In this document: piece after piece, positions 11,693 through 21,860 of the stretch
Position numbering within the stretch: the first letter of the stretch is position 1
How the letters are laid out: each line of letters opens with the position of its first letter
DNA from: Microvelia longipes
Lineage: Eukaryota; Arthropoda; Insecta; Hemiptera; Veliidae
NCBI GenBank assembly: GCA_018340805.1
Contig: JACMZG010000008.1
Span: 23,128,225-23,192,224, forward strand
Length of the DNA stretch: 64,000 bases
Direction: 5' to 3'
Notes under the pieces: generated by a model
The model's database searches: none
What the model was told of the DNA's origin: nothing
What the model saw: only the letters and a program-made list of their open reading frames with translations
Position numbers and translations under genes: made by a program

Positions 11693-12060
11693 GATTGGAG
11701 CTAGTCCAATTTTCATCCAAGGCCATAACATTTATAATAAAGATCAATTTGAGACATTAGTTCAAATTGTTTCAAGTATTGAAATGTGTACTAATGCTGT
11801 TTCACCAAGAACGTAAGTAATTATTTCTTGTAGCTCAGTAGTGTTTATCTGGTATACTTAATGTCATATTTATGATTCGAGGTAGTAAACTAAATTTTTG
11901 TTATAGATCTGGTTCAAACTTTCAATGCAGCGGTTTTAACATTACTCATGGCGAGTTATGTTATCCCTGCATTGAAACCAAAAAAGAACAAACAGCTAAG
12001 AGGAAGAGGTTGGACAACTGCTAAAGGAAATTAATGAATATAAGAAAACATCACAAACTT
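11693..12060 (+). pseudogene. P-like IQGHN exon and Cys-rich/basic exon
   Basis: The first exon ends ...SPRT at AC|GTAAGT (11812). The next starts at 11907 after ttatag and, in phase, reads SGSNFQCSGFNITHGELCYP, then CIETKKEQTAKRKRL. C-x(n)-C-x2-C residues followed by a Lys/Arg-rich helix suggest a DNA-contact or nuclear-localisation segment. The frame then breaks (TAA after LDNC). Other copies lie at 21187 and 25080. Confidence 0.6.
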
Positions 12061-12249
12061 GCTGCTAAAAAAACTAAAGATCAGCGGAAATTGGTGAATC
12101 ATTTTAATATGTGTTCATACTACACAATACTTGGGAAATCTGTTAATATTTTATTTTATTTCTATCACAATAAGGTTTGCGTCATAACTAAACCATCATT
12201 ATTGTTTGTATAATAATATGTATATGTATACATGGAAATAATTCATCTC

Positions 12250-12346
12250 AATGGAAAACACAGAAGCTCTGAGTGGATTGACATGGAGTGGCCCATTCTG
12301 TGTTGACAACGAACAATTGACTTATATGATTGCATATACTACTTAT
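12250..12346 (+). other. Possible additional P-like exon (TWSGPFCVDNEQLTYM)
   Basis: An open stretch ALSGLTWSGPFCVDNEQL ending TTYE|GTAAAT. A diverged copy at 16150-16245 is interrupted by a TA tract. No clear acceptor is seen, and I do not recognise it in other P-type transposases. It could equally be intron sequence. Confidence 0.25.
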
Positions 12347-13031
12347 GAGGTAAATATTATACACCTTGAGTTTCTTTCCTGAGTTGAGTTTCAGGAAAGA
12401 ATATGACCTCGACCTGTATTAAAAAATATGACTCACTGAAACCAATGCTATTGTAAGCATTACATATGTTGCTTGTATTAATATGTTTTCACCTTTAATT
12501 TAAATAAATTTGTTGTATATTTACACAAATATTTAGGTTCCACTGTGAATTATGTGGATTAGAATAAAAATTATACTAATTAAGATGCCTCATCAAATAT
12601 AGCACATTTCTGTTAACATCCTTATAATATTCATGCAATGTTTGTATCTCTTACATATTCATTTCGAATACCCAAGACTAAAATTTGAATGAACCAAACT
12701 ATGAGAGGAGCAATAGCCAAACTGTTAAGTCACCCTATGTTACACTTTGAATATTTATGATTATTACCTTATGCAGCACCAATGCTCATGCTAAAGCCAT
12801 ACAATATATTGTGTTGCTTCTACAATAATAATAATACACACTAATATTATGTTAGGAATTAAGTTAATTTTGTAATAAAATGCACGATAGACAGGGTATG
12901 AATTATTGATGTTGGAATAATAACTAATGAAACAACATTATATCAAATATCACAACATTATGATCAATTAATGGGAATTATTATTGAATTGAATATGCTA
13001 TTATTGACCTTTTCTGCAGGGTCCCTCAGAA

Positions 13032-13397
13032 ATGCAGGGAACATGTCTGCAGTTGCAGAAGAAAATAAAGGAAGCATCTGAGACAAAGGTTCTGGATGCC
13101 ATTAAGGACTCACCAGCTAACATAAAGGAAGCCATTGCAATGAGCATACAGGCACTGAAGAAATGTCCCAGGGGAATGTGCTACAGGAGAGTCTTATTGT
13201 ATGAATGCTTGATGTTGCACTTAAATAGCCGTAAGGCAATAGAAGCATGTTTACAAGCAGGCATCAGCTTCCCCTGCCAAGCATTTCTACTATTCATAGG
13301 CATTTGTCTAGAATGGTATCTAGTTTTGGGTTCAATTTCACAGTCCTTATTGGCATATAAAATAAGGCGCAAGCGATGGCGTCCAATTCACCAAGAG
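13032..13397 (+). pseudogene. P-like coiled-coil/KSRKA exon
   Basis: Open from GTCCCTCAGAAATG to GAG|GTAATG. It encodes CLQLQKKIKEASETKVLDAI, then CPRGMCYRRVLLYECLM and SRKAIEACLQAGISFP. The AYKHI motif of the 1609-1980 copy is altered to AIEAC by local changes, and the LLPLPS segment is frameshifted relative to that copy although the frame stays open by chance. Confidence 0.75.
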
Positions 13398-13499
13398 GTA
13401 ATGCCAGCAACATTTTAGCAATCTAGTATTATAAATGAAATATTCATTGATGTAATCTGTTATTTTAAATCAATGTTATTAAAAATTTGCTTCATTTTT

Positions 13500-13791
13500 C
13501 AATGTAAAAATGAAGCAAATTTATATTTATTTTGCTAATATTGGGAGAGAATAATTGTACATAATAATTTGGGCATAAAAACTAGTCTGAGAGTTCACTA
13601 AACAACATTAGTACGTTTTTATTTACTAAATTACACTTGACATTTGTTAACAAAATATTTCGACATCCTGTCATTTTATAATTGGTCTGCCATTTTTGTA
13701 TAAATATCGAGTAAAACTCGATTAATCGAATTTGAAAATTGGCACTAGTATTTTAAGGGAGTGGGATCACTTGTTATTCTATTCCACTATA
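13500..13791 (+). mobile_element. 3' end of a P-like element with terminal inverted repeat
   Basis: Bases 13765-13791 are the exact reverse complement of 17061-17087, a 27-bp terminal inverted repeat whose outer bases read TATAGTGGAATAGAATAAC. Immediately outside is ATGTAAAC (13792-13799), nearly identical to ATGTAAAT (17053-17060) outside the 5' end. The duplicated 8 bp lies within older P-like sequence (compare 22548). A 27- to 31-bp terminal repeat with an 8-bp duplication is the P-superfamily signature. Confidence 0.75.
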
Positions 13792-13961
13792 ATGTAAACG
13801 AAGGAATCCATCATAGGTTCCAATTAGAATTATATTTCATTTTCTTTACCTGGAGGGGATTAAAATATAGTGGAGATAACTATTTCTAATGTGTTTGGTG
13901 TTGGGTATTACCGAATGAAACAATAGAAGTGAGCCACATATTCTTAATTTATTGTTTTGTA

Positions 13962-14584
13962 TAAAGTGATGTAGAAATTCATACAGTAGGGGTGGGGGCG
14001 CAGGACACAGTGGTCCAACTCTCAAAAAAACAGGGGCTAGTTGCATCAACTACCGCATCGAGCACTAGTTTTCACCTTGTACAACTGTTATGAATATTGT
14101 TATCAGTTTGAAATTGAGACGTCTATAAACTAGAATGTAAACAAGACAAATTTTCTGAACATTTTTAGTTGTTTATAAGATTATTTGTTTAGAAAATAAG
14201 ATAAATTTAGCATTTTTTCCATTAAAAGAATTATTTGTTCTTTTAATAAAAATAAAAAAGCAATAAACACGCAAATTAATTTCCATTTCTTCAAGTCATG
14301 GTAAGTTATCATGATATCAGGTCTAGTTAAAAATAACACAGCGTTTATATTTTAATAACATATCAAGAAAATGATAAATTTAAAATAATAATTCAGATTT
14401 TTAACATTGTTAAAGATCCCTTTAAATAATTTAAATTCTGAAAATGAAGAACTAATTATTTTATACATGCCGAGGAGAAACGGTGAACTTAAAGCAGGCC
14501 CATCTAAAACAGCTTATTCCGGGGGAGTTAGACCACTGTGTCCCGCACCCCTACCTCTACTGTATAAATTTCTACATCACTTTA
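13962..14584. mobile_element. MITE, ~75-bp inverted repeats, 8-bp target duplication
   Basis: Ends are TAAAGTGATGTAGAAATT and its inverse, flanked by exact GTTTTGTA at 13954-13961 and 14585-14592. The inverted repeat continues (ACAGTAGGGGTG..., GGACACAGTGGTC) for about 75 bp. No transposase is present; the short open frame 14407-14607 runs out through the right repeat and is not a gene. The host is P-like intron (compare 26240-26290). Confidence 0.75.
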
Positions 14585-14592
14585 GTTTTGTA

Positions 14593-15280
14593 CTTGTAAA
14601 TAACTAACATTTTATTTTTTTAAATTCCACATCGTTGCTAGGGCCACGATGTTTGACATTTTATCTTCATAAATATGATTGATTATCCTTTCATAATTTT
14701 GTCTAGATGTTTTTACTTAAAAGAGTGTTTAATAGAAGAACTAAGGTGTGCTGAGGTTTATTTTTCTTTCTTATAGATTTTTCTGATTTATTGTATTATT
14801 TTGTTTGTTAGGCTAGCACTGATGATAACCTCTTGTTAGGTTGAAAGCGCTTTGCTATAGAAACTATATTTTTGTGGAGAGACTTCTTTATCTTTTATTT
14901 AGTGTTTAATAGCTTTAATTATTCTGTTTCAGGTATGTTTATTTATTTATTTAATCCATTGATTTTAATTAAATAAATAAATAAATAAATCTTTATTTCC
15001 CTTTTTATAGATTATCGTACACAAAAAATAAAATAAAATTCTTTTAATACTACGTACAAATTTTAGCAATATCTAGAATAAGACTAAGGGACATCAATGG
15101 CATTATCAAGAATGCCACTGGCATCTGATTATTTAATACTTAAAATGTTTACATGTGTTTACTTAAATAAATGTATATATGTTTACTTAAATAAATGTAC
15201 ATGTTTGCAATCCTCAATTATAATTCTGTTTCAGGCTAATAAAATCTTTTAATTAAACAACCATACAAATTAAATTTCAA
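14593..15280. other. Non-coding with a hammerhead-like motif and a LINE-type A/T tail
   Basis: A short hairpin motif CTGATGATAACCT...AGGTTGAAAGCGC lies at 14819-14850, followed by TGGAGAGACT, as at 4300-4320 and 61333-61343. Near 14980 an (AATA)n run and tctttatttcc resemble a non-LTR 3' tail. No coding sequence. Confidence 0.4.
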
Positions 15281-15289
15281 CTGTTATTC

Positions 15290-15650
15290 GAGATGACTAG
15301 AAGACTATTTGTTAATAATTGTAAAGAGAGACAAGAATGAGTTTAAATTAGCAGGCCTGTCTGAAGATAAACGACTCTGGTGGTCCCTTCAGACAGAGTA
15401 CCAACATTTGAAGGAACATAAGGTATTACCTTCTAAATCTCCTGTTTAAAGCGTGATTAGCGCTATTAAACCTATTAATGGGTTTCGTAAAGTGGGTGTT
15501 AAGTTAGATGGCGATATAATGGAAGAATATTTAGATGAAGATGAGAATTTATGTTATAACAATATTTCATTACAAGAGTCATCTGTCAATGTTGACACTG
15601 TTGCTATGGTTTCAAACAAATCAGAAGAGGAAATTTTTTTAATATAAAGA
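15290..15650 (+). other. Unassigned open stretch
   Basis: Reads LAGLSEDKRLWWSLQTEY, a stop, then 15453-15647 (ISAIKPINGFRKVGVKLDGD, a run of acidic residues). Composition is hydrophilic and acidic, gag-like in flavour, but no motif supports a family. It lies just upstream of a BEL-type gag scrap (16608) and could belong to the same insertion. Confidence 0.25.
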
Positions 15651-16139
15651 ATTAGAAAGTAAATTGAATAAATCTGATCAAGTAAAGTTATAAGATGTAG
15701 AAAAGTAGTTAGAATATATATATACAATAGAATAATATATATAGAAGAAGAAGTAGTATATACTGAATGAAGTAACAATTGTTGGTAAGTTACCAAGTTA
15801 AGTAGGAAAATCACTGTAATGAGACAAATGACTTGTGAAAAAAAAATAGTCATGACAAATAATGATTCGCTGGTTCATTGAATTACCAACCTAATCATAG
15901 AATATTTAGTCAAGTCTATTTATATTTACAAAAAAAAAACAGACTATTGCATACTTTGTAAGTAAAAGATGTAGCATACTAATGCACATTTTTACCCTAA
16001 GAGTTGTAATATTTCATCAAATTATTACTTAAATTATTATTTTTATGGATTGATGGTTTAACATTTCATATGAGAATTGTTTAAAGTGCGAGGTATATTT
16101 TGAGCATATCTTTCACATGAAAGAAACGTTGCAATATTC

Positions 16140-16256
16140 ATTGCATGATCTGCAGAAGCTTTGAGTGAATTGACACATGGAGTGGCCCATTCTGTGTTGA
16201 CAATGAACAATTGACATATATGATTGCATATATATATATATATATATATATAAATA

Positions 16257-16300
<44 letters not shown>

Positions 16301-16607
16301 ATTACACCTAGTTGAGTTTCAGGAAAGAATATCACCTCAACCTGTAGTAAAAAGTGCGACTTAAAAGTCAACTAATTACTTCACTGACACCAACGCTATT
16401 TTAAGCATTATACATGGTTGCTTGTATTAATGTGTTTTACCTTTAATTTAAATACATTTTTTTATGTCTACACAAATATTAAGGAGGGTGTGGAGTAGAA
16501 TAAAAATTATACCTATTAAGATGGCTCAATAAATATAACACATTTCTGTTAAATAATAATAATACACACTAATATTATGTTAGGAATTTCCTAACATAAT
16601 ACACATT
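16140..16607 (+). mobile_element. P-like intron remnant with TA tract
   Basis: Matches 12250-12700 and 12830-12860 with small indels. Bases about 16227-16297 are a (TA)n expansion absent from the other copy. The remainder is intron. Confidence 0.5.
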
Positions 16608-16860
16608 TCCTTTGTTATGGAAAAACAAAATTACCTGATATTACTTTTAAGAGTTTTGGTGGGGATGTCAAAGATTGGCTACCATTTTGGTCACAGTTTA
16701 AGTGGGTGCATGACGACAAAAGTATATTAGATGTTAATAAATTTGCCTTACTGATTCAGTATACGATACCTAAATCTTGGGCTAGGAAAATTGTTGAAAG
16801 TTAGCCTCTTACAGAGTTTTTTTTCTAGTTGAAATCGGGTCTGTGTTTAATTTAATTTAA
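16608..16860 (+). pseudogene. BEL/Pao gag fragment
   Basis: Reads KLPDITFKSFGGDVKDWLPF, then WSQFKWVHDD, KFALLIQYTIP and SWARKIVES before a stop. The L-P-x-F-x-G-D...W..FW..F pattern is the N-terminal gag motif of BEL/Pao elements and parallels 27970-28130 (KNWLQFWGQF) at the protein level, but from a different family. Surrounded by P-like sequence. Confidence 0.55.
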
Positions 16861-16899
16861 GGCGCTTTCAAGGCACGGGTAGCGCCTTGAAAGGACTTT

Positions 16900-17060
16900 T
16901 TCTTTTGATTCAGACATACCCTTTCCTCAATGGTATAGTATTACTTTGTGAAACTGGTGAGTCCAATGATTCACTTATGTTGGTCCAACTGGAAGTACCA
17001 CCCCCACAAGACATAGATAGAACTTCCCAACAACATAAGTTGTTTCACAAGTATGTAAAT
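16900..17060 (+). mobile_element. Older P-like fragment upstream of a nested 5' end
   Basis: Matches 22400-22550 and the minus copy 1034-1216 (SLMLVQLEVPPP, DRTSQQ.KLFH). It is cut exactly at GTATGTAAAT, where the nested P-like terminal repeat begins. The open frame is conserved among copies, but it lies between the MFQPFQ and NWIQAV exons, so it is probably intronic. Confidence 0.55.
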
Positions 17061-17087
17061 TATAGTGGAATAGAATAACAAGTGATC
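17061..17087. repeat. P-like terminal inverted repeat (5' end)
   Basis: Exact inverse of 13765-13791, preceded by ATGTAAAT (17053-17060), the probable 8-bp target duplication. Confidence 0.75.
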
Positions 17088-17449
17088 TTATCCACGTATT
17101 TCGGGCCTGCAATGTATTGAAAAATGTGAAACAAAGAAAAGTTTGGCCACTAGGGCTACTTTTAGCGACTATCGTAATCGGGTGAGGTTATGAAAATGTT
17201 TTGTTGCCTGTCATGATGAAGTTTATGTGGTTTTTCATTCCACGTTTACCTGTGTGTTTGATTAACACACGTAAAATTAAAAAAAACTTGTGAAAAATTT
17301 GTCTTTTTGGTTAAAGCTTGTGGAGTTGTGAATTACTAATCTTTTCACTTTATTCTATTTTTTCTATACTCTAATTGCATTCTAATTTTTAACAATCTTG
17401 ATTTTCGAGTTTTAACTTGATTTAACTAGATTTCGAGTAAGCTAAAGTC

Positions 17450-17551
17450 ATGGCGATCAAAGGGCGGAAGTGCTGCATTCAGTATTGCAATGAGAAAATA
17501 AGTGAAACTCTAGGGTTTAAAAGGCCAGTTTTATTTGCTGTCCCATTTAAG
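17450..17551 (+). pseudogene. THAP-domain exon 1 (first half of C2CH finger)
   Basis: 34 codons from ATG at 17450 to AAG|GTAAGT. The sequence reads MAIKGRKCCIQYCNEKISE and ends FAVPFK. The CCIQYC cysteines form the first half of a THAP zinc finger, and AVPFK is the region that precedes the tryptophan helix. The start is the first ATG after the leader and is shared with the 4531-4632 copy. The exon itself is intact. Confidence 0.8.
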
Positions 17552-17584
17552 GTAAGTGGTGCTCAAATACTTTGTTCAGATGCC

Positions 17585-17737
17585 GGGTTTGGCGGGGAGT
17601 GTAACCCCGAGTTCAATCTAATAAAGGTTCAACTTCCACAGCAGTTGTCATGTGAACAGGATTGAACACGGGGTTCATCATTTGTCATGGAGAATAAGAT
17701 AGTGTAAACAATTAAGGTTGAACTCCTTGCCAAACCC
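17585..17737. repeat. Hairpin element inside THAP intron 1
   Basis: Outer arms GGGTTTGGCGGGGAGT (17585-17600) and the inverse of 17722-17737. Inner arms CCCCGAGTTCAATC (17605-17618) and its near inverse (17660-17673). Related sequence at 4420-4445 shows it was present in other copies. A small MITE in the intron is likely. Confidence 0.5.
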
Positions 17738-17763
17738 TTGTGTCTAATATATATAATTTTCAG

Positions 17764-17975
17764 AATACAACACTATTAAGTGAATGGCAACATTGCATTG
17801 AATGGGGACTAGTTAAGACTAGGGTGGTCTGTGCCTTCCACTTCAAAGAAGAAGATATAATTAGATCTAGCAAGGTTACTACCACTTCTGGTCATGTATG
17901 TGTATCAATATTGTTATAAAAAGGTACGACTAAGGGCAGGAGCAGTTCCCTCTATCTTTCCAATTAATGTCAAAG
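17764..17975 (+). pseudogene. THAP-domain exon 2 (C-x2-H, GAVPSIFP), 4-bp insertion
   Basis: After ttttcag it reads NTTLLSEWQHCIEWGLVKT, then VVCAFHFKEEDIIRSSKV. C-A-F-H supplies the second zinc-ligand pair and HF the conserved Phe of THAP. A 4-bp duplication (ATGTATGTGT near 17897) shifts the frame before GAVPSIFP, where other copies are uninterrupted. The exon would be 208 nt and phase 1 without it. DNA recognition of the element's own ends is the family role. Confidence 0.8.
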
Positions 17976-18689
17976 GTAAGTATATTGCCTATGAGAAAGG
18001 GAAGAAAAGGTGAAGAGAAAGAGGAAGAGGTTGGGCAACTGCCAAAGGAAATGAATGAACATAAGAAAAAACACTTGCTGTTAAAAAATTAAAGATCAGC
18101 GGAAATTGGTGAATCAGTTTATTATATAATAATGTTTATTGTTGCTTAATACAACTAAATCACTTTAATATGTGTTCATGTTCATACTACACAATACTTG
18201 GAAAATCAGTTAATATTTTATTTTATTTCTATCATAATAAGGTTTGCGTCATAATTAAACCATCATTATTGTTTATAAAGCATGTCTTCAAAGATGGGAA
18301 ATAATTTATCTCAATGGATTACACAAAAAGGGTCCTGTACAACTTGTATTACAAAAAGAATAGACAAAACTTGTCCACATTGAATCATGATATAGCACAA
18401 CAACATGGGCATTCAGGGGTAAAGTCAATATTGAAACAAACAATACATTGACATCTTTCATTGTATCCCTACTTAGTTGTCTTTAATGATATTCTTGATA
18501 TACCAATAATGTGGCTAATATTTACCTACACTTAGAATTGTTGACACCACCCTTACAAATTGCTACACCTTCACTTGACTTGATGAATATGCTTTCTTAA
18601 TGTTATTACTCACACCTTAAAATGCACGATATACAGTGTATGAATTATTTGATGTTGAAATAATAACTAAGAAAACTAAGAAAAAAGAA

Positions 18690-19275
18690 CATGTCTACAG
18701 TTACATGTCTCCAGTTGCAGAAAAAAATACAGGAAGTGTCAGAGACAAAGGTGCTGGATGCCATTAAGGACTTCCCAGCTAACAGATGTTTGAAACAGGT
18801 TACAAAAATGCAAGGAACATGTCTCCAGTTGCAGAAAAAAATACAGGAAGCGTCAGAGAAAAAGGTGCTGGATGCCATTAAGGACTTCCCAGCTAACAGA
18901 TGTTTGAAACAGGTTACAAAAATGCAAGGAACATGTCTCCAGTTGCAGAAAAAAATACAGGAAGTGTCAGAGACAAAGGTGCTGGATGCCATTAAGGACT
19001 TCCCAGCAAACAGATGTTTAAAACAGGTTACAAAAATGCAAGGAACATGTCTCCAGTTGCAGAAAAAAATACAGGAAGTGTCAAAGACAAAGTTGCTGGA
19101 TGCCATTAAGAACTATCCAGCTAACATAAAGGAAGCCGTTGCAATGAGTGTACAGGTACTGAAGAAATGCCGCAGGGGAATACGCTACAGTAGAGTCTTC
19201 ATGTATGAAGACGGCTTTTTACTGCTGCGCTTAAAAAGCCGTAAGGCATACAAGCATATTCACAAGCTGAATTAA
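18690..19275 (+). pseudogene. P-like coiled-coil exon amplified as four 114-bp tandem repeats
   Basis: A 114-bp (38-residue) unit starts at 18703, 18817, 18931 and 19045. Each reads TCLQLQKKIQE(V/A)S, then LDAIKDFPANRCLKQVTKMQ. The frame stays open for 194 codons and runs into KKCRRGIRYSRVFMYED and SRKAYKHIH. Units 1-3 differ by only a few bases, so the expansion is recent or homogenised. Each unit contains the exon's own acceptor text (aacaggttacaaaaatg), so the duplication took intron edge plus exon start. The unit extends a predicted coiled coil. Confidence 0.8.
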
Positions 19276-19378
19276 AGGTTTTGGGGTTCGTCGATTTGGG
19301 TGACAACACTCCCATGAAGCAGACGTCAGATCTAGGGAACCATGCTCTAGTGATAATGTTCCAGTCTTTCCAAGGTAC
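19276..19378 (+). pseudogene. P-like DLGD-MFQ exon joined by internal deletion
   Basis: Directly after KAYKHIHKLN the sequence resumes inside the next-but-one exon (LKVLGFVDLGDNTPMKQ, ending MFQSFQ at a GTACTG donor). The intron and the IDEMALSPGL half are missing. The same junction recurs near 22190. Confidence 0.65.
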
Positions 19379-20700
19379 TGTACAAACATATTCTCATAAT
19401 TGGTAATAAAATGAGTTACAGGAATGAGTGGACTATATTCATTCGTTGTATTTGACAAGCAATAATTTGTAACAAATTCCAGTTCCTCATTGGTATAGTA
19501 TGTTTTTTATAAAAATTGGTTAGTCCAATGAACATGATTAGCTCATCATGTTATTTCTTTGGGTATTTCCTAAAAGGGTTTATATGATTCAATGTCTGAT
19601 CTTATTTCACTCTTCAATTGCAGGGATATTTGGGATCAATTCTTTAAAGCCTAGAGTTTGTAGCCTACTTCATTTGACCTTTGCTTACATACTCCATTAC
19701 AGGTTTAGTACACCAATAGCACAGATACCTCCAAAGCAATTGAAACAGATACTGGCCTTTGATTTTAACCCTGGCTGAAGCAAGTATTGCTGTTTTGGGG
19801 AGATAATACAAAGCAAGACACCTTGCACCCCTTAATTGTTTGAACCAAACAGAGATTTCATCTTGCCTCATTGTTAGGGTGGAAAAGTATTCATAATACA
19901 TATAAAACCATGTTTGGTCTGTTTCTTCCACTTCAAGGAAGAAGATATATTTAGAACTAGCAAGGTTACTACCACTTCTGGTCATGTGTATCAATATTGT
20001 TATAAAACGTTACGGCTAAAGGCAGGAGCAGTTCCCTCTCTCTCTCTCCAATTAATGTCAAAGGTAAGTATACTTCAGGTGACATTAAAACATTTTCTAA
20101 GTTTCATTTAAAGTAACTGATTTTTTAATATATTTAGATATATAGATTTAGATTAAAGGTGTATCTGTGAATCTTGAATTTCTATATGTGAAAAACAGTA
20201 AAAAAACAATTCCTCTATTATAAATGTTCTCATGTCACAGTTCACTATATTAATGAAGTATATTTGCGTTATTAAAGTTGAAAGAGTAATGCAACAAATG
20301 TAGATTTTGTTTCATGATTCAATCTTTGTATAATCAAGTATAAAATATTCACGAGACTTTTAATATGTGGTATTAATTCATGAAATGTGCCTGTTACTAT
20401 CGTCTAGAGAAGTTACATCAGTAATTACAATGGTGGACGGAACCAAAAATAAAAAAAGTATAGACAATAATTTTGTCTTCATTGTTATATTTTGCTAAAG
20501 ATGTGAATTTAATGTACATTATACCTATTAAATTACAAGATATGGACATTTTGTTTTTTTACTGATATTTTAAAACTGTCTATCAACTCTTACTGAGCCA
20601 TGACTTAGTAAACCCTTACATTGTGTTGTTTTAATGTTACAGAACCTCAAAATGAAATTAATTTTTGATCCAAAAGACATTCAATATGGTAAGATGTGGA
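19379..20700 (+). mobile_element. P-like remnant: 3' parts joined to exon 2 and a mini-exon
   Basis: 19379-19860 matches the 3' part (26340-26640, inverted 600-980). It then joins inside exon 2 at about 19918 (FHFKEEDIFRTSKV, exon end 20063 at GTAAGT) and continues into intron 2 and a mini-exon at 20643-20688 (46 nt, one extra T, so frameshifted). This order (3' end before exon 2) is a tandem or scrambled junction. Confidence 0.7.
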
Positions 20701-20940
20701 ATCCTGAAAGATATAGAACAAAATCTTTTAGGATTGTTCTCAACAATTTCCTGAATGGGTTTGTGCTATTGATGGAAGGTGTAGTCTCGTCTCTTGTTTA
20801 AGAAATTGATGGAGATTGAAAAAATGATAACTCTTGATAACATTCTCGCAATACAGGTAATTACTGGTATAATGCCTATTTTATGTGATATTTGATCTTT
20901 GTTTGTTCCATAACATTATTATTTAAATGATTTATTACAG

Positions 20941-21230
20941 GTTAAGATTGGAGCTAGTCCAATTTCCATCTAAGGTCATAACAGGTATAATAAAGATCAA
21001 TTTGAGACATTAGGTAAAATAGTTTCAAGTATTAAAATGTGTACTAATGCTGTTCCATCAAGAACATAAGTATTTATGTCTTGTAGCCCTGTAGTGTTTA
21101 TTTGGTGTACTTAATGTCATATTTATGATTCAAGGTAGTAAACTGTTTTTATTTTTTTATAAATATTCATTACACTTTTGTTATAGATCTGGTTCAAACT
21201 TTCAATGCAGTGGTTTCAACATTTAGGTAA
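20941..21230 (+). pseudogene. P-like IQGHN exon with mutated donor, then Cys-rich exon start
   Basis: The acceptor ttacag precedes 20941; the donor after AGAAC (21066) is ATAAG instead of GTAAG. The next exon starts at 21187 (ttatag|ATCTGG) and breaks after about 40 bp by deletion into an intron. Confidence 0.55.
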
Positions 21231-21384
21231 TGTAAGCACAAATTCAGCATAGATAATAAACTTGAGCTTCATTTTTATCCCCATATTGCTTAATACAACT
21301 AAATCACTTTAAGATATGTGTTTATACTACACAATACTTTTATGTTACTTTACAATATTTTTATGTTATTTCTATCACAATAAG

Positions 21385-21758
21385 GTTACAAAAATGCAGG
21401 GAACATGTCTATAGTTGCAGAAGAAAATAAAGGATGAGTCTGAGACAAAGGTGCTGGATGCCATTAAAGACTCACCAGCTAACATAAAGGAAGTTGTTGC
21501 AATGAGTGTACAGGCACTGAAGAAATGTCCCAAGGGAATGTCCTACAGTAGAGTCTTCTTGTATGAATGCTTGATGTTGCTCTTAAAAAGCCGTAAGACA
21601 ATAGAAGTATGTTTACAAGCAGGCATCAGCTTCCCCTGCAAGCATTTCTACTATTCATTGGCATTTGTCTAGAATGGTATCTACTTTTGGGTACAATTTC
21701 ACTGTCCTTATTGACATATAAAATAAGACACAAGCAATGGAGCCCAATTCACAAAGAG
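21385..21758 (+). pseudogene. P-like coiled-coil/KSRKA exon, stop and frameshift
   Basis: Matches 13032-13397. A TAG replaces a sense codon near the start (GTCTATAG), and one base is missing in CCCCTGCAAGC, so the second half continues in another frame to GAG|GTAATG. Confidence 0.7.
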
Positions 21759-21860
21759 GTAATGCCAGCAATATTTCAGCCATGTAGTATTATAAATTAA
21801 GTTTTCATTGATGCAATCTGTCAATTTAAATCAATGTTAAATTTGCTTCATTTTTCACAG

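Larger units (their letters stand above)
10540..13499 (+). mobile_element. P-element-like copy, plus strand, 5'-truncated
   Basis: In order: THAP exon 2 (to 10725), mini-exons (11456-11494, 11607-11651), the IQGHN exon (about 11693-11812), the Cys-rich exon (from 11907) and the coiled-coil exon (13032-13397). Introns match those of the minus copy at 1-6470. The 5' edge joins the uncharacterised fragment near 10530, and the 3' edge jumps from the intron after 13397 into a P-like 3' end at about 13500. Frame breaks in exon 2 and the Cys-rich exon make it non-functional. Confidence 0.8.
17061..18250 (+). mobile_element. 5' end of a P-like element: terminal repeat, leader, THAP exons 1 and 2
   Basis: Begins at the 27-bp terminal inverted repeat (17061-17087), followed by a ~360-bp leader, the THAP start codon (17450), exon 1, intron 1, exon 2 (17764-17975) and sequence that jumps at about 17980 into the basic KRGRG region and the next intron. 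The jump shows an internal deletion removing the mini-exon array. Leader bases from about 17184 recur inverted at 4912-4633, which supports this being the true element end. Confidence 0.8.

Noticed and set aside
18645..19106. Minus-strand 153-codon repeat protein (FVSDTSCIFFCNWRHVPC)
   Set aside because: It is the antisense of the 114-bp coiled-coil repeats; the plus strand has the conserved transposase text.
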